Source: Gymnothorax reevesii (lineage: Eukaryota > Chordata > Actinopteri > Anguilliformes > Muraenidae). From it: a DNA stretch of 64,000 nt. Where the stretch lies: positions 78,083,367 through 78,147,366 of the forward strand of contig CM056580.1 of assembly GCA_029721435.1 (NCBI GenBank). Reading direction: 5' to 3'. The notes beneath the pieces were generated by a model. The model saw only the letters and a list, made by a program, of their open reading frames with translations, ran no database searches and was not told the DNA's origin. A program made the translations under genes and the position numbers. Positions 31,461 to 43,170 of this stretch are shown here, piece after piece; within the stretch, counting starts at the first letter, position 1; each line of letters begins with the position of its first letter.

Positions 31461-33029
31461 GTGAGCCAGTCAACTCCAGCCAAACTCCAGCAATCCATGT
31501 TTGCAAAATTAAATATAGCACACAGGATTTCACAGGCACATGTGCAGATAAGCCTTGATGAGTAGTCACTGTTAGTCCTTTAACTGTTCGCTGTAACACA
31601 ATAGCATGTGGGAGACAAAAAACTACATATACGCATTCATATCCCTGGAATCATCCCGACGCCCCGCATCCCATACCATTACACACAAACCTCCAGCCCT
31701 ACAACCCACACACCCCTATCACATCATGGAAAGCATACATGCATGTCAGTTATCATTATGCATATACTGAATATGAACATGAACTGTTGATTCTATGGCT
31801 TTTCAACGGAGGCATATATGCCAATTTTCCCTTTCAATATTACCGTCAAGGCCCACAGTAGACTTCCGAACAGTGTCCCATGCAAACTTTGGTCCGATCT
31901 GAAACTATCGGCTCCTGATGCCTTTTTGCCTGATGCCATGCAGCCCCTCCACCACAATGCAGCCCAATTCTGTTAAATTTTGACAAGTTTGAGCGACATC
32001 ACCCCAAATCATTAGTTGCGACCATTTCAATATGAACCCACAGTTATCTGTGACTCGTCTTCCAGAGATACAAGTGAAATGGAAAAGATGAAACATAAAT
32101 GGAATTACTCAGGAGTCACTAACCCTGGCTTATCTAAATATATATGTGTGCAGAACTCCCCAGCTCTGTATACATCATGTGAACGGTGAAAATACAGAGG
32201 GCTGGTCAGCACTGATGAGGCACAACAAAGCCGAAACATGTTTTCATCCTGGATGGCTTTAGGTAGTAAATTAAGCCTTTGGCTGAAAATATGCCACTTG
32301 ACTCAGGAGATACGACAGTGAAGTATGTGAGTATTAATCCTAAACCTAGATGGTTTGCACTTTTTTTATTTTAACGTTTATGTCAGGAATCTTTCAACTA
32401 TATTGCAATATGCCAGTGATATGGGTGGGGAAAGCCGAGGAAGCCCAGAAAACCACCCTGACTGCACAAGTACCGGGCAACTCCCAGACCCTGCCAGCCA
32501 GACGTGAGAAGCTTGCCATTTTTAGACCAGAGCCTTAACTGATAAATTATCCAGCCACCTCTAAACCTAGAATACATTTCCAAGGCTTCATTTACTTCAT
32601 TCTCAAACAGCTGGACCTTAAAACAATGCATTATTCTACAATGGACCTGAAATGTAATAAATGTCAAAATGTGTGAAACATCAATACCAGAGACATCAGC
32701 ACAACTGAAAGAGATACAAAATTCTTTATCCTACACTTTTGCTAAATATATCTAACTGTATAAAAATAACTTGTTTATCATTATCAATACTTTCTTTTAC
32801 CATCATCATTCATGGCATATTACCCCCGTTAGAGATACATGTACAGAGCTCTGTTCATGAAATGCGATTTCAAATGACTATTGCCTGTTGCATCCCGCTT
32901 TGGCCATAAAATCACATAAACAGGAATAGCCTCAATTGATATATATCTCACATATCTCACAGTAAAATGCGTATATTGTATTTGTTATTCTTCCTTGGAC
33001 AGGAATTCAATCCAATCTTCCTATATTTC
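31461..33029. other. No gene; short retroposon motif near 32200
   Basis: Mostly unclassified. At 32190-32260, GGTCAGCACTGATGAGGC then AGCCGAAACATG resembles a SINE/LINE tail motif. Open frames of about 60-90 codons at 32350-32667 have no family match. Confidence 0.45.
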
Positions 33030-33366
33030 CAGGGCCGCATTAATGCACAGACTTACTGAGGCTGAAGCCCCGGGGCCCAACGCTTGAAAGGGCCCATCGT
33101 GGGGATGGGGATGAAAACAATCATCGGCAGCAAAGCAAAATAATGCTTATACAGTGCTCTGATTGTTGTTTGGGTTGGGCCTGCCCTGGAACGGGACAAG
33201 GTGCATTAATATTTTGCATAAATAAAAGACACTGTGATTGGTTAATGGACGACGTGCCTACCTATTGTTCCCTTCCAATGAATGAGTCGTTGAATTTGAA
33301 CTAAACAAATAGGCCAGAGCTGTTACCTTACTCTTGGAGTGGAAATTTAAGACAAAAGACACTAAA

Positions 33367-33600
33367 ATGAGAAAGAAATATGACAGCGGAGCTCAAAAAT
33401 ATACAAATCAACTTGGGAAATTGCTACAGAGTCCCAGCTTTTAAGAAAAGAAAAATAACCAAGCTGACTGGATATTTAAAAACTACGAGCCTCAACGACA
33501 CAGAAAACCCTCCAGCATTATCGGCTATCCAGGCAATACTAATAAGTCACCACCATCAAGGCTGATGAGCGCACCAGTTATTAAAGATGGTAACAAACCG
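33367..33600 (+). pseudogene. hAT transposase N-terminal remnant
   Basis: ATG 33367 opens MRKKYDSGAQ, like the basic start of fish ZMYM-type hAT transposases. After a frame change, FKKRKITKLTGYLKTTS follows in the frame 33380-33565. It lies 340 bp inside the hAT left end, where a first exon is expected. No zinc finger or RNase-H-like core is present. Function is inferred from position and composition only. Confidence 0.45.
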
Positions 33601-34649
33601 CATGCAGTTGGTGCTGACACAGAATAAATAGCAAGCTAGGTGTTTGGTACGTAGGTCGCTTAGAACAAGGACAACATTAAAAATCGTGTACTCTAGTTTC
33701 AGTTAAGTCTGTTCCAGTCTCCTGTAACTGAAGAGTTTCACCGCGAATCGTAAAGTTCGCGATTTAGTGACTTTAATTTGCTTTTGCTGTTCAGTAGCCT
33801 ATTATCATTCAAATTTTGGTTGTATAAACGGTGCAAACAATTATTGTTCACATGAATAATCATTTCTGAAATTGGAAATATGTTTGTTATTTTTACGCGG
33901 CCCTTCCTCGGCGAGTTGCGTCGTGATGGAATTTACCGTCAGATGGAGTCATTCGATGTGATACTAAATTTGATCCGCTGCAGTTAAACGGTAGCACGAC
34001 AGAAAACTATTTTCCGTGTATGTATGAAAGACTGCTCATTAGTTTTGTAGTATCACTGCACAGAACTTGGTCATTTAGTTCTGAACAGAATTATATGATG
34101 GGCAGCTAAAGCCCCTAGAACGTTCTGATGCTTCGTCATTTTTGCTCACGGTATGCTCGCATGCTTTTGTCTCACATCTTTTCACCATCAAGTTTTTCTT
34201 TTAAAGTGCGCGATAAATGATTTACAATGCATACTCTGTTCGTTTCTTCATCTTTTCATGAACACGAGTGCACAACAAATCAAGCCAACTCCAAGCGTTC
34301 GATTTCATGCGCTGATTATGCTTTCTTAGTGAAGTCCTGCAATATTCATGTTAATGTAGGTGTCAATTTAATAATTTTGATATTATTTATTTGGCGGGGG
34401 GTTGGGCGGATGAGATATTCATGCCCCATTCAGTTAAGTTGCAATGAAAAATCCTTCCGTAACAAGGGAATTTGGTGCTTCAGCAACTCTGAGAAGGAAG
34501 ATGACAATAGGTTTTTTTTTTTTATTCTTTTGTCAGTGCAATTTTAGAAAGCAAATCCTTTAATTTTTTTAAAACTAATATTTAAGGAGTAATATGGTTG
34601 TTTGCAAAATATAATTTGCAAAATAAACAAGTAAATCAGAAGGATCTAA
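33601..34649. other. hAT interior without recognisable coding
   Basis: No gene. Open frames such as 34227-34547 lack motifs. It is probably decayed hAT sequence. Confidence 0.4.
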
Positions 34650-35347
34650 TAGCTGCGACCTCGCCTAGCATAGGTCACGTGGCCTAGTGTCCATGACTGG
34701 TGGTTTCTTGAACAAGTGTGATCTCGAAATTGGCAAATGACCTTGAAAATCAATAGGGGACCCTTCCTCTGTACCAAGAAGCTTGTTCTAAGATGTAATA
34801 GCCATCCATGAAGTGAAAGTGGAGTTACGGTGCGAAAACTGTGAAATTGGGGCAAAATCAACACTTTTTTGACCGGTGTGACCTTGGGATTTGACAGATG
34901 ACCTTGAAAATCAATAGGGAACCCCTCCTCTATACCAAGAAGCTTGTTGTAAGATTTCATAGCCATTCATTGAATGAAACTTGAGTTACGGATCGAAAAC
35001 CGTGAAATCGGGAAAAATTGACAGTTTTTTGACCTTTGTGACCTTGGGATTTGACGCATGACCTTGAAAAACAATAGGGAACACCTCCTGTATGCCTAGA
35101 AGCTATTTCCGAAATTTCATAGCGATCCATGAATTCTAACTGGAGTTACCGCGTGAAAACCCGCAAACAAGGTCGTAACCTCTGTGAACTTGACCTTTGA
35201 CCTCGACCTCGTGAATGGACATCACTTTGGTGAAGGTCAATAACTCCTGAAAATTTCATGATGATACAACGACAGGAAAGTGGTCAAAAAGGTGGCACAG
35301 ACGGACAGACAGACAGAAGCGTTCATAGAGCTGCTTGGTCGCAGCTA
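34650..35347. mobile_element. Nonautonomous DNA element with three 160-bp internal repeats
   Basis: Ends TAGCTGCGACC and GGTCGCAGCTA are perfect 11-bp inverses. TGACCTTGAAAA.CAATAGGG recurs at 34739, 34899 and 35059, exactly 160 bp apart, with the intervening sequence also similar (TACCAAGAAGCTTGTT, TTTCATAGCCATCCATGAA, GAGTTACGG). The right part has CAGACGGACAGACAGACAG. No coding content. Confidence 0.75.
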
Positions 35348-35849
35348 AAAATTATACTTAATGATCAGAGTGGAAACACATGTTATAGGGGCTAATTTGT
35401 GCTGATATAAATACAGGAGTGCCTTGAGATTTTGGCTTGCCCTTTGGTGTGCCTTAGGCACAAAAAGTTTGACAACCACTGCGTTAAACAGTCGGAGCCT
35501 GTTGGCAGTGCGGGCATCTCCATCGCTGATCGGTGATGAGGATATATCTCTGTTAGCAGAAAAACTTGCTCGGTGAAAAAAAGTGATTATTGAAGCGATT
35601 AATCGACTAGTCAGATTGACTCACACAGTACGACGGTTATTTAGCAATTAGCTTCTCAATTTAGTTGAGGTCATTTTACCCATGTTCTAACTAACAATAC
35701 AGACAATGTGGATTAATACTTCTTCCAAAAATGTTTTATTAAACTTTGCTGCTCATTGGGATACTTCTGGACAAAAGATAAACAAACATTCAAGTCAGAA
35801 TTCAAGTTTTTGAACTGTTATCAGGTAAAGTGTGAACATAAAACATTAA
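35348..35849. other. Noncoding; end of a hAT-type element at 35410-35482
   Basis: Bases 35410-35482, read in reverse, start CAGTGGTTGTCAAACTTTTT, a typical hAT/MITE terminus. The rest is unclassified. Confidence 0.45.
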
Positions 35850-36110
35850 ATGAACTCCACCAGGGACAGCAGCAGCAAAAAAAAAAAAAGGGTCTACCGG
35901 GTCGCCAGGTTCCCCAGTGTTGTGAGAGCCATTGATTGTACTCACGTTGCAATCAGAACCCCTTCCACTAATAAGAATATGTACAGAGACCGTAGACGTC
36001 GGCACAGCATTAATATTCAGGTTGTGTGCAATCATGATACGTGCATATTAAGCATCTGCGCCTAATTCCCTGGCTCGGCCCATGACGCCTACGTACTGCG
36101 CAACTGCTTG
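35850..36110 (+). pseudogene. PIF/Harbinger transposase fragment
   Basis: The frame contains two of the three catalytic acidic residues of the Harbinger DDE domain: RFPSVVRAIDCTHVAIRTPS near 35910-35965 and, after a TAA stop at 36061, FPGSAHDAYVLRNC. Between them RRRRHSINIQVVCNHD matches the family core. Sequence for the final glutamate is absent. Harbinger transposase works with a second Myb-like protein, and a remnant of one lies convergently at 36243-36524. Confidence 0.8.
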
Positions 36111-36242
36111 AAATCCCAAAAAATACAATAAATATTTGAAACCATATTAAGCTTGTTTCCAGTATCCATCACAGTGATACTTTGAGTATAGGCAAATTAA
36201 AATGACCATCTTACGTAACCCTTCATCCGTATCCACTCAAAG

Positions 36243-36524
36243 TTATTCTCCATGCACTTCCACGGCGGAAAGAGTGGATGCCACCGCCTCCTCCAGTGCA
36301 GTGAAATGCACCGGGGATGATTGTTGCCTACCAACTGTTGCGTGCACACTTCTCCGGTGTGCAGAGAGCCTGGCTTTTACAGTGCCCCGCAGATTTTTCT
36401 GCGTGTGGGGTAAGAATCCTTTGTTTGTTAAAGCGTTACCATGTCCTTTAGTTGCAAACCTGACATCGGAGTAGCTTGAAATTTCTAGCGCACAATTTCT
36501 AAATGAGATCATATAAACTGTCAT
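36243..36524 (-). pseudogene. Harbinger accessory Myb/trihelix-like protein fragment
   Basis: The minus-strand frame ends in SSPVHFTALEEAVASTLSAV, preceded by a basic stretch (GTVKARLSAHRRSVHATVG). This resembles the region after the SANT/Myb domain in the second protein of fish Harbinger elements. Convergent placement next to a transposase fragment supports the call. The DNA-binding helices themselves are not clear, so confidence is moderate. Confidence 0.5.
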
Positions 36525-36540
36525 TGATTGTTATTTTTAT

Positions 36541-36802
36541 GTGACTAGAATGTTCTCTTTACTTGTCTTCTTCCCTGTCTTCCAGGCTGGTGTAGGAGGG
36601 GCACATTTTCAATGCTCTGTTTACGCTGGTTGAGAAGCGCTAAATTCTTTATTTATTATTTCATAATTGCGGCAATTTGTTTCTTTGCATAGCTCTAATG
36701 CCATGGTGGCACGCATATGAAATAAAAAAAGAGATGTCTGCATTACTTCTTGTAATTGGCACAGACATACATAGGCCTACAATTACAGCGGCATATCGTC
36801 AG
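36541..36802. other. No gene seen
   Basis: AT-rich, between Harbinger remnants and an inverted repeat. Confidence 0.5.
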
Positions 36803-37004
36803 CCTGCTGATAAAACCTTGTATCTTCAGAATGATAAACTTCACAGGAAAATAAAAAATATATAAAATTACAAAATAACAATAAAATAATATAAATTGAT
36901 AATTATAATTTAAAATAAAAAATGTTTAATTCTGCATATAAGAATAGTGGACATATGAGTTTTTGTTTCTTATCAGTTTGCAGATACAAGGTTTTATCAG
37001 CAGG
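36803..37004. repeat. Inverted repeat, 23-bp perfect arms
   Basis: 36803-36825 (CCTGCTGATAAAACC...) and 36982-37004 are exact reverse complements. The left arm plus the following ATGATAAACTTCACAGGAAA also matches, inverted, the segment near 57090-57131. Confidence 0.75.
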
Positions 37005-37353
37005 CCCATGTTATTCAAATTTAAAGTCTGGTTTGCGTTTTCCATGGACCTCAACTGCATTTTCATGGTTAATCAGAAAATCCCTGTTCCTTGTTTTCCT
37101 GATAGCCGTAATCAATGAGCTTTGTACAGAGTCTGCCTCTCTCTTGGATCAGTCACACTTCTTTTATATGGCCGTCTACATTCTGAGGTTAAGTGCTGTG
37201 GGCATGATGGAAGCGAGTAGGGGAGAATACGCGTAACTCTAAAGCGCTTAACTCGAATCGAGTAAAAAAGGAATTGCGCGCAAATGGGAGAATAGATCCC
37301 TTTGTGAACAACATTCTTTGGTCTAGAGTCTTTGATATTAAACCAGGTATATC

Positions 37354-38534
37354 CAGAGGTGTATAAAGTACTGGAAGAAAATAACTGAGTAAAAGTAGAA
37401 GTACCATTACAGACAGTTACTTTGGTAAAAGTTGAAGTCACCCGTAAGAAAATTACTTGAGTAAAAGTCTTAAAGTAGCTAAAAAAAAGTTAAAAAGTAG
37501 CTATTAAAGCTATTCTTACCTTTTTGGCATGTGGCACAGCACTTAGTAGAAATTTTAACATGAATAACTCCGCCTCCCTCCAGTTTCCCCACCCTCTTCC
37601 CCCTGCCTGACCTCTGAGGCTCCCCTCCTCCCCAGACGCTTGCGGTGAGAAAGTGAGCAGCGCGAATGAAGCTGCTTTCACACCGACGCGAAACAAACTT
37701 TTTGCACGACAGATTACATTCAAAGTCAATGCAAAGACGCGAATCTCGCGCATATTCGCGTCTTTGCAATTGACTTTGAATGTAATCTGTCGTATGAAAA
37801 ATTTGTTTCGCATCTGGTGTGAAAGCATCTTGCAACGGGGCAATGAAGTCAGATTCAAAGGCACCGGCTAATGAAAACTAAGCAACAGTAATTACATAAT
37901 ATTCCCTTCTATATGTGGTATTAAATAAAATGCCCTTGTAACGTCTGACGAACTACCATTAACGTCAGCAATTACAGCATTTCAGCGCCTGTTTGTTTAC
38001 AGTCAGATGCTTCGTGTTTCGGCAGAATTCATACACATTTTCCAGCAAAAGTGCTGTCATAACGTCTTACCTCACCAGAATTGTCCCGGTTACCGTTCGT
38101 CATGAAATCAAGAGCAGTTGCAGCAGCTTTGTTTGCAGGCTAACTTCGTCGGGTACCTGCTTTGTCTCTACCGCTCTGCTGCTCTGCCAGAGAGGCGCGT
38201 GACTCGCAAACAGTGACCGTGGTAGGCGACAGGAAGGGGCAGAGCAACGGATGACAGACAGGAAGCTCAGCAAATCATTTTAATGGACCGAAGAAAATGA
38301 TTGGTCATACTTTTATGAGAAATATATGAGAAATGAATATCGATGAGTTTCAACACCTGGTGGATTTCTTTTACATTTTAGTGTGCCATACGCTTATTAG
38401 GAGCATTTTAAGATTACAAAAAGAAAAGTGTAAAAATTCTAGAAAGGTAAGAATAGCTTTAAATGTACTTAAGTACCAAAAGTATTTTGTGAAAAATATA
38501 GTTAAGTATCAAAAGTACAAGTACAAATTATTTT
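37354..38534. mobile_element. hAT-type element fragment with a nested insertion
   Basis: The left end CAGAGGTGTATAAAGTACTG and the following AAGTAGAAGTACCATTAC are a well-known fish hAT terminus. Similar AAGTACCAAAAGTA sequence returns at 38470-38530, near where the right end should be. Between 37510 and 38440 unrelated sequence, including a foldback, has been inserted. The repeated TAAGAATAGCTTTAAA/AGCTATTCTTACC near both joins is inverted. Confidence 0.55.
37674..37826. repeat. Foldback (MITE) with about 70-bp arms
   Basis: GCTTTCACACCGACGCGAAA at the left is mirrored by the right end TTTCGCATCTGGTGTGAAAGC. The arms continue through GATTACATTCAAAGTCAATG and AAAGACGCGAA with few mismatches. 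The loop is about 11 bp. A single related arm lies at 60552-60610. Confidence 0.8.
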
Positions 38535-38624
38535 TCACAGTAGGCATAGAAAGAAGAGGAACAACCACTCTTTGTTCACTCCTGGTGCCCTTTAATCAAT
38601 TTTTAGATGAATGAAAAATATGGT

Positions 38625-38730
38625 ATTCAGTATTCGGCTTGCTTGCGAATATTCAATAAATGATCCTGGTGTGTCATCTAGTGATAGAATATTGTAACTG
38701 CGTGCAAAAATTTGCAGCTCCATGTCCGCA
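38625..38730 (+). repeat. Dispersed repeat shared with 56455-56540
   Basis: Both copies carry GAATATTCAA.AA.TGATC, GTG.CATCTAGTGA.AGAAT, AACTGCGTGCA.AAAT and GCAGCTCCATGTCCG. Noncoding. Confidence 0.7.
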
Positions 38731-38738
38731 TTATCCTG

Positions 38739-38814
38739 TCGATTGACGAGCACGAACGAATAGATTGCAATCTGCTCCCCTATCTTTCCTATTCGTTCGT
38801 GCTTGTCAATCGAC
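38739..38814. repeat. Hairpin with 26-bp arms
   Basis: 38739-38764 and 38789-38814 are reverse complements with one mismatch (arm starts GTCGATTGACGAGCACGAAC). The loop is 24 bases. Confidence 0.8.
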
Positions 38815-40132
38815 TTATCGTGACTTTCAAGATGGAGGCGACTGGAAACTATTCAAAAGTTCTCCTTGCCTCGTTTTAAATTTCAGGGCCGTCGGAATCC
38901 TACCGAGGAAGTGTGGAGCTACTTTAAGCCTTGTTAATGATGAAAAAATTGCGATTTTTTTCCATGGCAACGCTATGCCCGATTCACTACCATTGTAAGC
39001 CTGTTGGGAGCTTCGGCTAAAAATTCATGTATTTCGAAATGTTGCGTGCGTACGGGGGTGGGGTATTCGACAAAGGTTAGTACTCGTTAACATGTTTCAA
39101 TACACCCCAAGTCAATTTCACACCGGAATTCCCCTTTAACTCTGGGATATTGTGTGTTGTTAAGGGCTGAATTCAGAACGTCGACCGTCTTGTCAAAAAT
39201 TATTTTCTCGCAATGGTGGTTCAAAAATGTCCAAAGTGGCGTTTTTGCATTTTGCGATTGTTGTGAGGAGATAAAGTGATGCAGACAAACTGTATGAGTT
39301 GTGCATGAGTTTTCGGAAATTTATGCTCCCCTTTGAGACCGTTCAGAATTATTCGACTGGGCGTTTATTCTCAGCTGCTGTAGAACGTGTGTTTGCTTGC
39401 GTGTATGAGCGCACAAATGTGTGAGTTATGCGTCAGAGATGTATATTGTCCCACCGATAGCCGGTCTTTATTCTTTCTGGTGACGCAATTTCGGTATAAT
39501 TTTATTGAATATATGTAAGCCTCTCAATGATAAAAGTATTTTGTGCTATAATAGTCATGAATTGAAACTGCAGTTACAAGCGATTGTTGATGCATTATTG
39601 CATAGAAAGTAAGCAGGGCGATGTTGCGCAGATGGGACAGGCCAGTGTAATTGCGATGGTACTTGGCGCAGCTATGATTGGGGGGCTTGAAAAAGTGGTA
39701 GCCCCGGGGCCCGTGGTTTTTTAACGTGGCCCTGTGTATTCCAACACAAAGCGTCCACTTTTACATAACAGGGCACCAATCCATATACAAGTATATGTCG
39801 GATGTGCCTGTTACCAGATATTTTCTTTTCCATTTTATCAGTCTGAATACTTTTACTTTGTGTGCTCCTTGATGTTTTGTTAATTACAACATTAGGTATA
39901 AGATGTCGTTTAAAGGATGAGAAAACACTTGATCAAAGATGATTTTGATTTAAACTCATTATTAATATTATGCTTTGTGCAAAATTTAAGGTCAACATGT
40001 GTCATATTACAGACTTAATTGACAGTTCTCTAAAAACTGAATCCCCGAATGATGTTAATATTTGATCAAAGTTGTTTTCTCCTTCAACATGCAGAAGTAT
40101 AGGAGTATGAGTGTTTTTTTATTTTTGACAGG
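38815..40132. other. No gene; right part of hAT container to 39734
   Basis: No recognisable coding. From about 39165 to 39734 the sequence leads to the hAT right end, with the GCCCCGGGGCCC segment at 39702. From 39735 to 40132 nothing is recognised. Confidence 0.45.
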
Positions 40133-40224
40133 TGCCAAAACACTTACACTAACACATGGCCTGGTAGCAAGAAAGTACAAATCAGGAATAATTGGCCCGT
40201 TTACGGGTCAGTTTGACACCCCTG
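40133..40224. mobile_element. hAT-type MITE, right-end fragment
   Basis: The last part, GGCCCGTTTACGGGTCAGTT followed by TGACACCCCTG, equals the right end of the intact MITE at 40299-40495. The left part is diverged or lost. GGCCCGTTTACGGG is itself a short inverted repeat. Confidence 0.55.
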
Positions 40225-40229
40225 ATTTA

Positions 40230-42540
40230 GGGGGAGAAGATGAGGACATGTTGTCCACAGCAGGCTGACTCAAGTTAACAGCCGCTAACAGTTTAGACCA
40301 GGGGTGTCAAACTCACTCGTAAACGGGCCAAGAGAATGTAGGTTTTCACTTCAACAAAAGCGCACCTGATACAACTAATCAGTTGTACAGGCCTAGATCA
40401 GTTGATTAAATCAGTGCTTTCAGGTGAGCTTCTGCTTGGTAGGATTGAAGACCTGCAGCCTCTTAGCCCGTTTACGGGTCAGTTTGACACCCCTGGTTTA
40501 GACATTCCTTATCTGGGGTATTTGGAGTTGGAAGTCGAGACGATAGGCATAAAAATTCCTGATTGTGGCTTCTTAGTGGTAAAGGGCCCTCACAGTTCAC
40601 AGCTGTCTGTACAGGGTATTATTAGCATGAATATAATCACCCGCTGTCGCCAGTTAGTTCGGGCAGAATTTGAGACTACGTTGGAAGGGAAAGTGGATTC
40701 AGACTGGAGGGTGGTATTTGCAGGGTTACAGACCTGAAAAGAAAATGATGACCGGATTGCTGGGAAAGATGCAGTGCATCTGCCAGCTAGGTCAGTCATC
40801 ACGGTTCAGGCTAGGGGACTTGCTAAGCAGGCAGAGAGTGAAGAGCCGTGGTTGTTGGAACCTAGCCTTATATCCTTGCCTGGCGATGTTGTAGTTATAC
40901 CCACACTAGTCACTCTCCATGGTAATCTAATCCCTGTGCAAGTGTGTAATCTATCTGATGAAGATATGTGGATCCAGCCCAGAACTCGGTTGGGTATCTT
41001 ATCACCTTTGCAGTGTGTGAATAGCGAATCCCGGAGCGAGGTGAATTCCAGCGCATATCCGCAAAAACACAGAGGAGATGTCTCTAGACATGACTGAAAT
41101 CCAAACTCCGACACATTTGATGAGCCTCTTGGATAAGCTAGTTGTTGATGGTACAGAAGAACGGCCAGGACGGTTGCGAGTGTTGTTGGCTAAATATGCT
41201 GATGTGTTTGCTGTGGGAGAGATGACCTTGCTTATACGGATATAGTTACACATGAAAGAAAGCTAGTTGATGAGGTGCCGGTCAACCTACCATACTGCAG
41301 GATTCTGCCTACCCAGTATACGGTGGTGAAAGACTATATCTCTCACTTGGTGAGAGGGTGAGTCTTTCAAGAGAGCTCAAGCTCCTATGCTTTTCTGGTT
41401 GTAGTGGTCAGGAAATCTGATGGTAGTATACCTATAATGGTGTGAGTATAGAAAATTGAACCAGAAAACAAAAAGAGATGCATTCCCACTGCCAGGCATC
41501 GACGAGAGCTTTGATGCCCTTCGAGGGGCGAAGTTCTTTTCAAGCATTGTCCTTGCCAGTGGTTACCATCAAGTCTCAGTAGCAGAACACGATCGAGATA
41601 AGACTGCATTCACAACCCCTTTTGGGTTATATGAACATCTGAGAATGCCCGTGGGTGTTTGCAATGCGCCGGCAACCTTTCAAAGGCTAATGCAGGTGAA
41701 TATGAAAGACCTCATTTTCCAGATTTCTTGGTTTATTTGGATGATATATTGCTGTTCTCGGGAACTTTTGTCGAACGTTTAGAGCAGTTGGATATTGTGC
41801 TGAAACGGTTGCAGGAAATGGGCCCCATGGTCAAGATTGAAAAATGCCAATTTTTACCAGAGAAGGTTACATTTTTAGGACACCAGATATCTGCCGTGGG
41901 CTCAGTGACAGATCCCAGCAAAATCTCTGCGGTGAACAAATGGCCTGTACCCACAACGCTTAAGGCATTGCGATTTTTTTAGGTTTCTGTAGCTATTAAC
42001 GTTGATTTGTTCGAGGCTTTTCCAAGACGGCTGACCCACTGCATGATGTAGTGAATGTCTGACTTAGCGTGGGGCCTCCCGCAAAAGTCAATCAAATGCT
42101 TATGAGTCGATGGAATGCAGAATGTCAGATTTGTTTTGAAGGAGAAATTAAAAAGTGCACCGGTACTGGGGTTTGCGGATTTCGCTTCCCCTTTTATTGT
42201 TGAAACTGATGCAAGCAGTCTTAGCCTAGGAGCCGTTCTGTCCCAGAGGCAGGATAGAAAGATTAGAGTAATCTCCTATGCAAGCAGAAGACTGAGAAGT
42301 GCTGAGAAGTGGAAAAATTCCGAGGCTATTTGCTTGGCTCCAAATTTACTGTCATAACTGACAACAACTATTATGTCATCTTGGTACAGCTAAACTTTGA
42401 GCCATTGAGCAAAGATGGATGGCACAGTTAGCCGCATTTGATTTGAGGTGCAGTATCGCCCAGGCCACTGCAATGCAGGAGCAGGTGCTCTGTCTAGGCA
42501 GCCCTTAGCAGGGCAGCCGGAGAGTACTCCAGAAGAGGCT
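40230..42540 (+). pseudogene. pol: Gypsy-2 pol, first half: protease region, reverse transcriptase, RNase H
   Basis: Pieces in order: IPYLGYLELEVE and LVVKGPHSSQLSVQGIISMN from the protease-linked region (40504-40640), PLPGIDESFDALRGAKFFSS and SGYHQVSVAEHDRDKTAFTT from reverse transcriptase (41485-41625), then the catalytic YLDDILLFSG in a shifted frame near 41735. RNase H shows FIVETDASSLSLGAVLSQ near 42190 and a decayed VQYRPGHCNAGAGALSRQP near 42450. Frame changes occur near 41240, 41700, 41980 and 42340. A MITE splits the protease region after a perfect 8-bp duplication GTTTAGAC. Confidence 0.85.
40299..40495. mobile_element. hAT-type MITE in Gypsy-2
   Basis: 197 bp with ends CAGGGGTGTCAAAC and GTTTGACACCCCTG, flanked by perfect 8-bp GTTTAGAC (40291-40298 and 40496-40503). 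Confidence 0.93.
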
Positions 42541-42884
42541 GAGTATGACAGTTTCATTGCAATTTGCTATTCGATAAGAACAAGTACAGCTCTTGGGCTG
42601 GAGTTGACCTTGAAGGGTATGGAGAAGTGTGAGGTGAGGCAGATCAGGGCTATGGGTACAGGCAACGGAACTGTAAGCTCATCTCAAGGGAACACACTTA
42701 CCCTCCTGGGATATTCAAAGGATGAATTACGAGTGTTTCAGAGTCAGGATCCAGTTCTGAGTGTGTTCAAGGCTTTTTGGGATCAGAAACAAAAGCCCAG
42801 TGGCAAAGACATGAAGGATATGTCTAAATCTGTGCGGTCCTTGTTCAAACACTGGAGCCGTATAAGAGAGTGTGATGGATTATT

Positions 42885-43170
42885 ACCTCCGCCAAGGAGG
42901 TTATGTTTTTGGTGGCGTTTGTTTGTTGGTTTGTTTGTGTACAACATAATTCAAAAAGTAATGAACAGATTTTGATTAAATTTTCAGAGAAGGTGGGTAT
43001 TAAGTCAAGGAACTGATTAAATTTTGGCATATCTAGGCCAAAGTACTGCTGAGATATACGCCAAAGTTCAAGATTTCAAGTCTTTCCAATGGGCTGGAGT
43101 TCCAATCGCCGTGCTTCTGGGTTTTGCTGCCCCCTGGTGGAGGTCTGCGCTCTCTGAGTGCTTTTCTCGT
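42885..43170. mobile_element. Dispersed nonautonomous repeat in Gypsy-2
   Basis: Starts near CCTCCGCCAAGGAGGTTATG and ends near GAGGTCTGCGCTCTCTGAGT, sequence dispersed in fish genomes. Gypsy-2 coding sequence resumes at about 43165 (VIEDVRYGECLQLL). Exact ends and duplication were not resolved. Confidence 0.6.

Larger units (their letters stand above)
33030..39734 (+). mobile_element. hAT element serving as container for later insertions
   Basis: The left end CAGGGCCGCATTAA and right end TTAACGTGGCCCTG are inverted. Just inside both lies a matching GCCCCGGGGCCC segment (33067 and 39702). The 8-bp flanks TATATTTC and TGTATTCC agree at six positions, a plausible aged hAT duplication. A transposase N-terminal remnant sits at 33367. 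The interior is filled by a MITE, Harbinger pieces and foldbacks, and the hAT catalytic region is not visible. Confidence 0.6.

Noticed and set aside
31179..31498. Overlapping frames on both strands as a gene
   Set aside because: They coincide with a dispersed MITE-like repeat.
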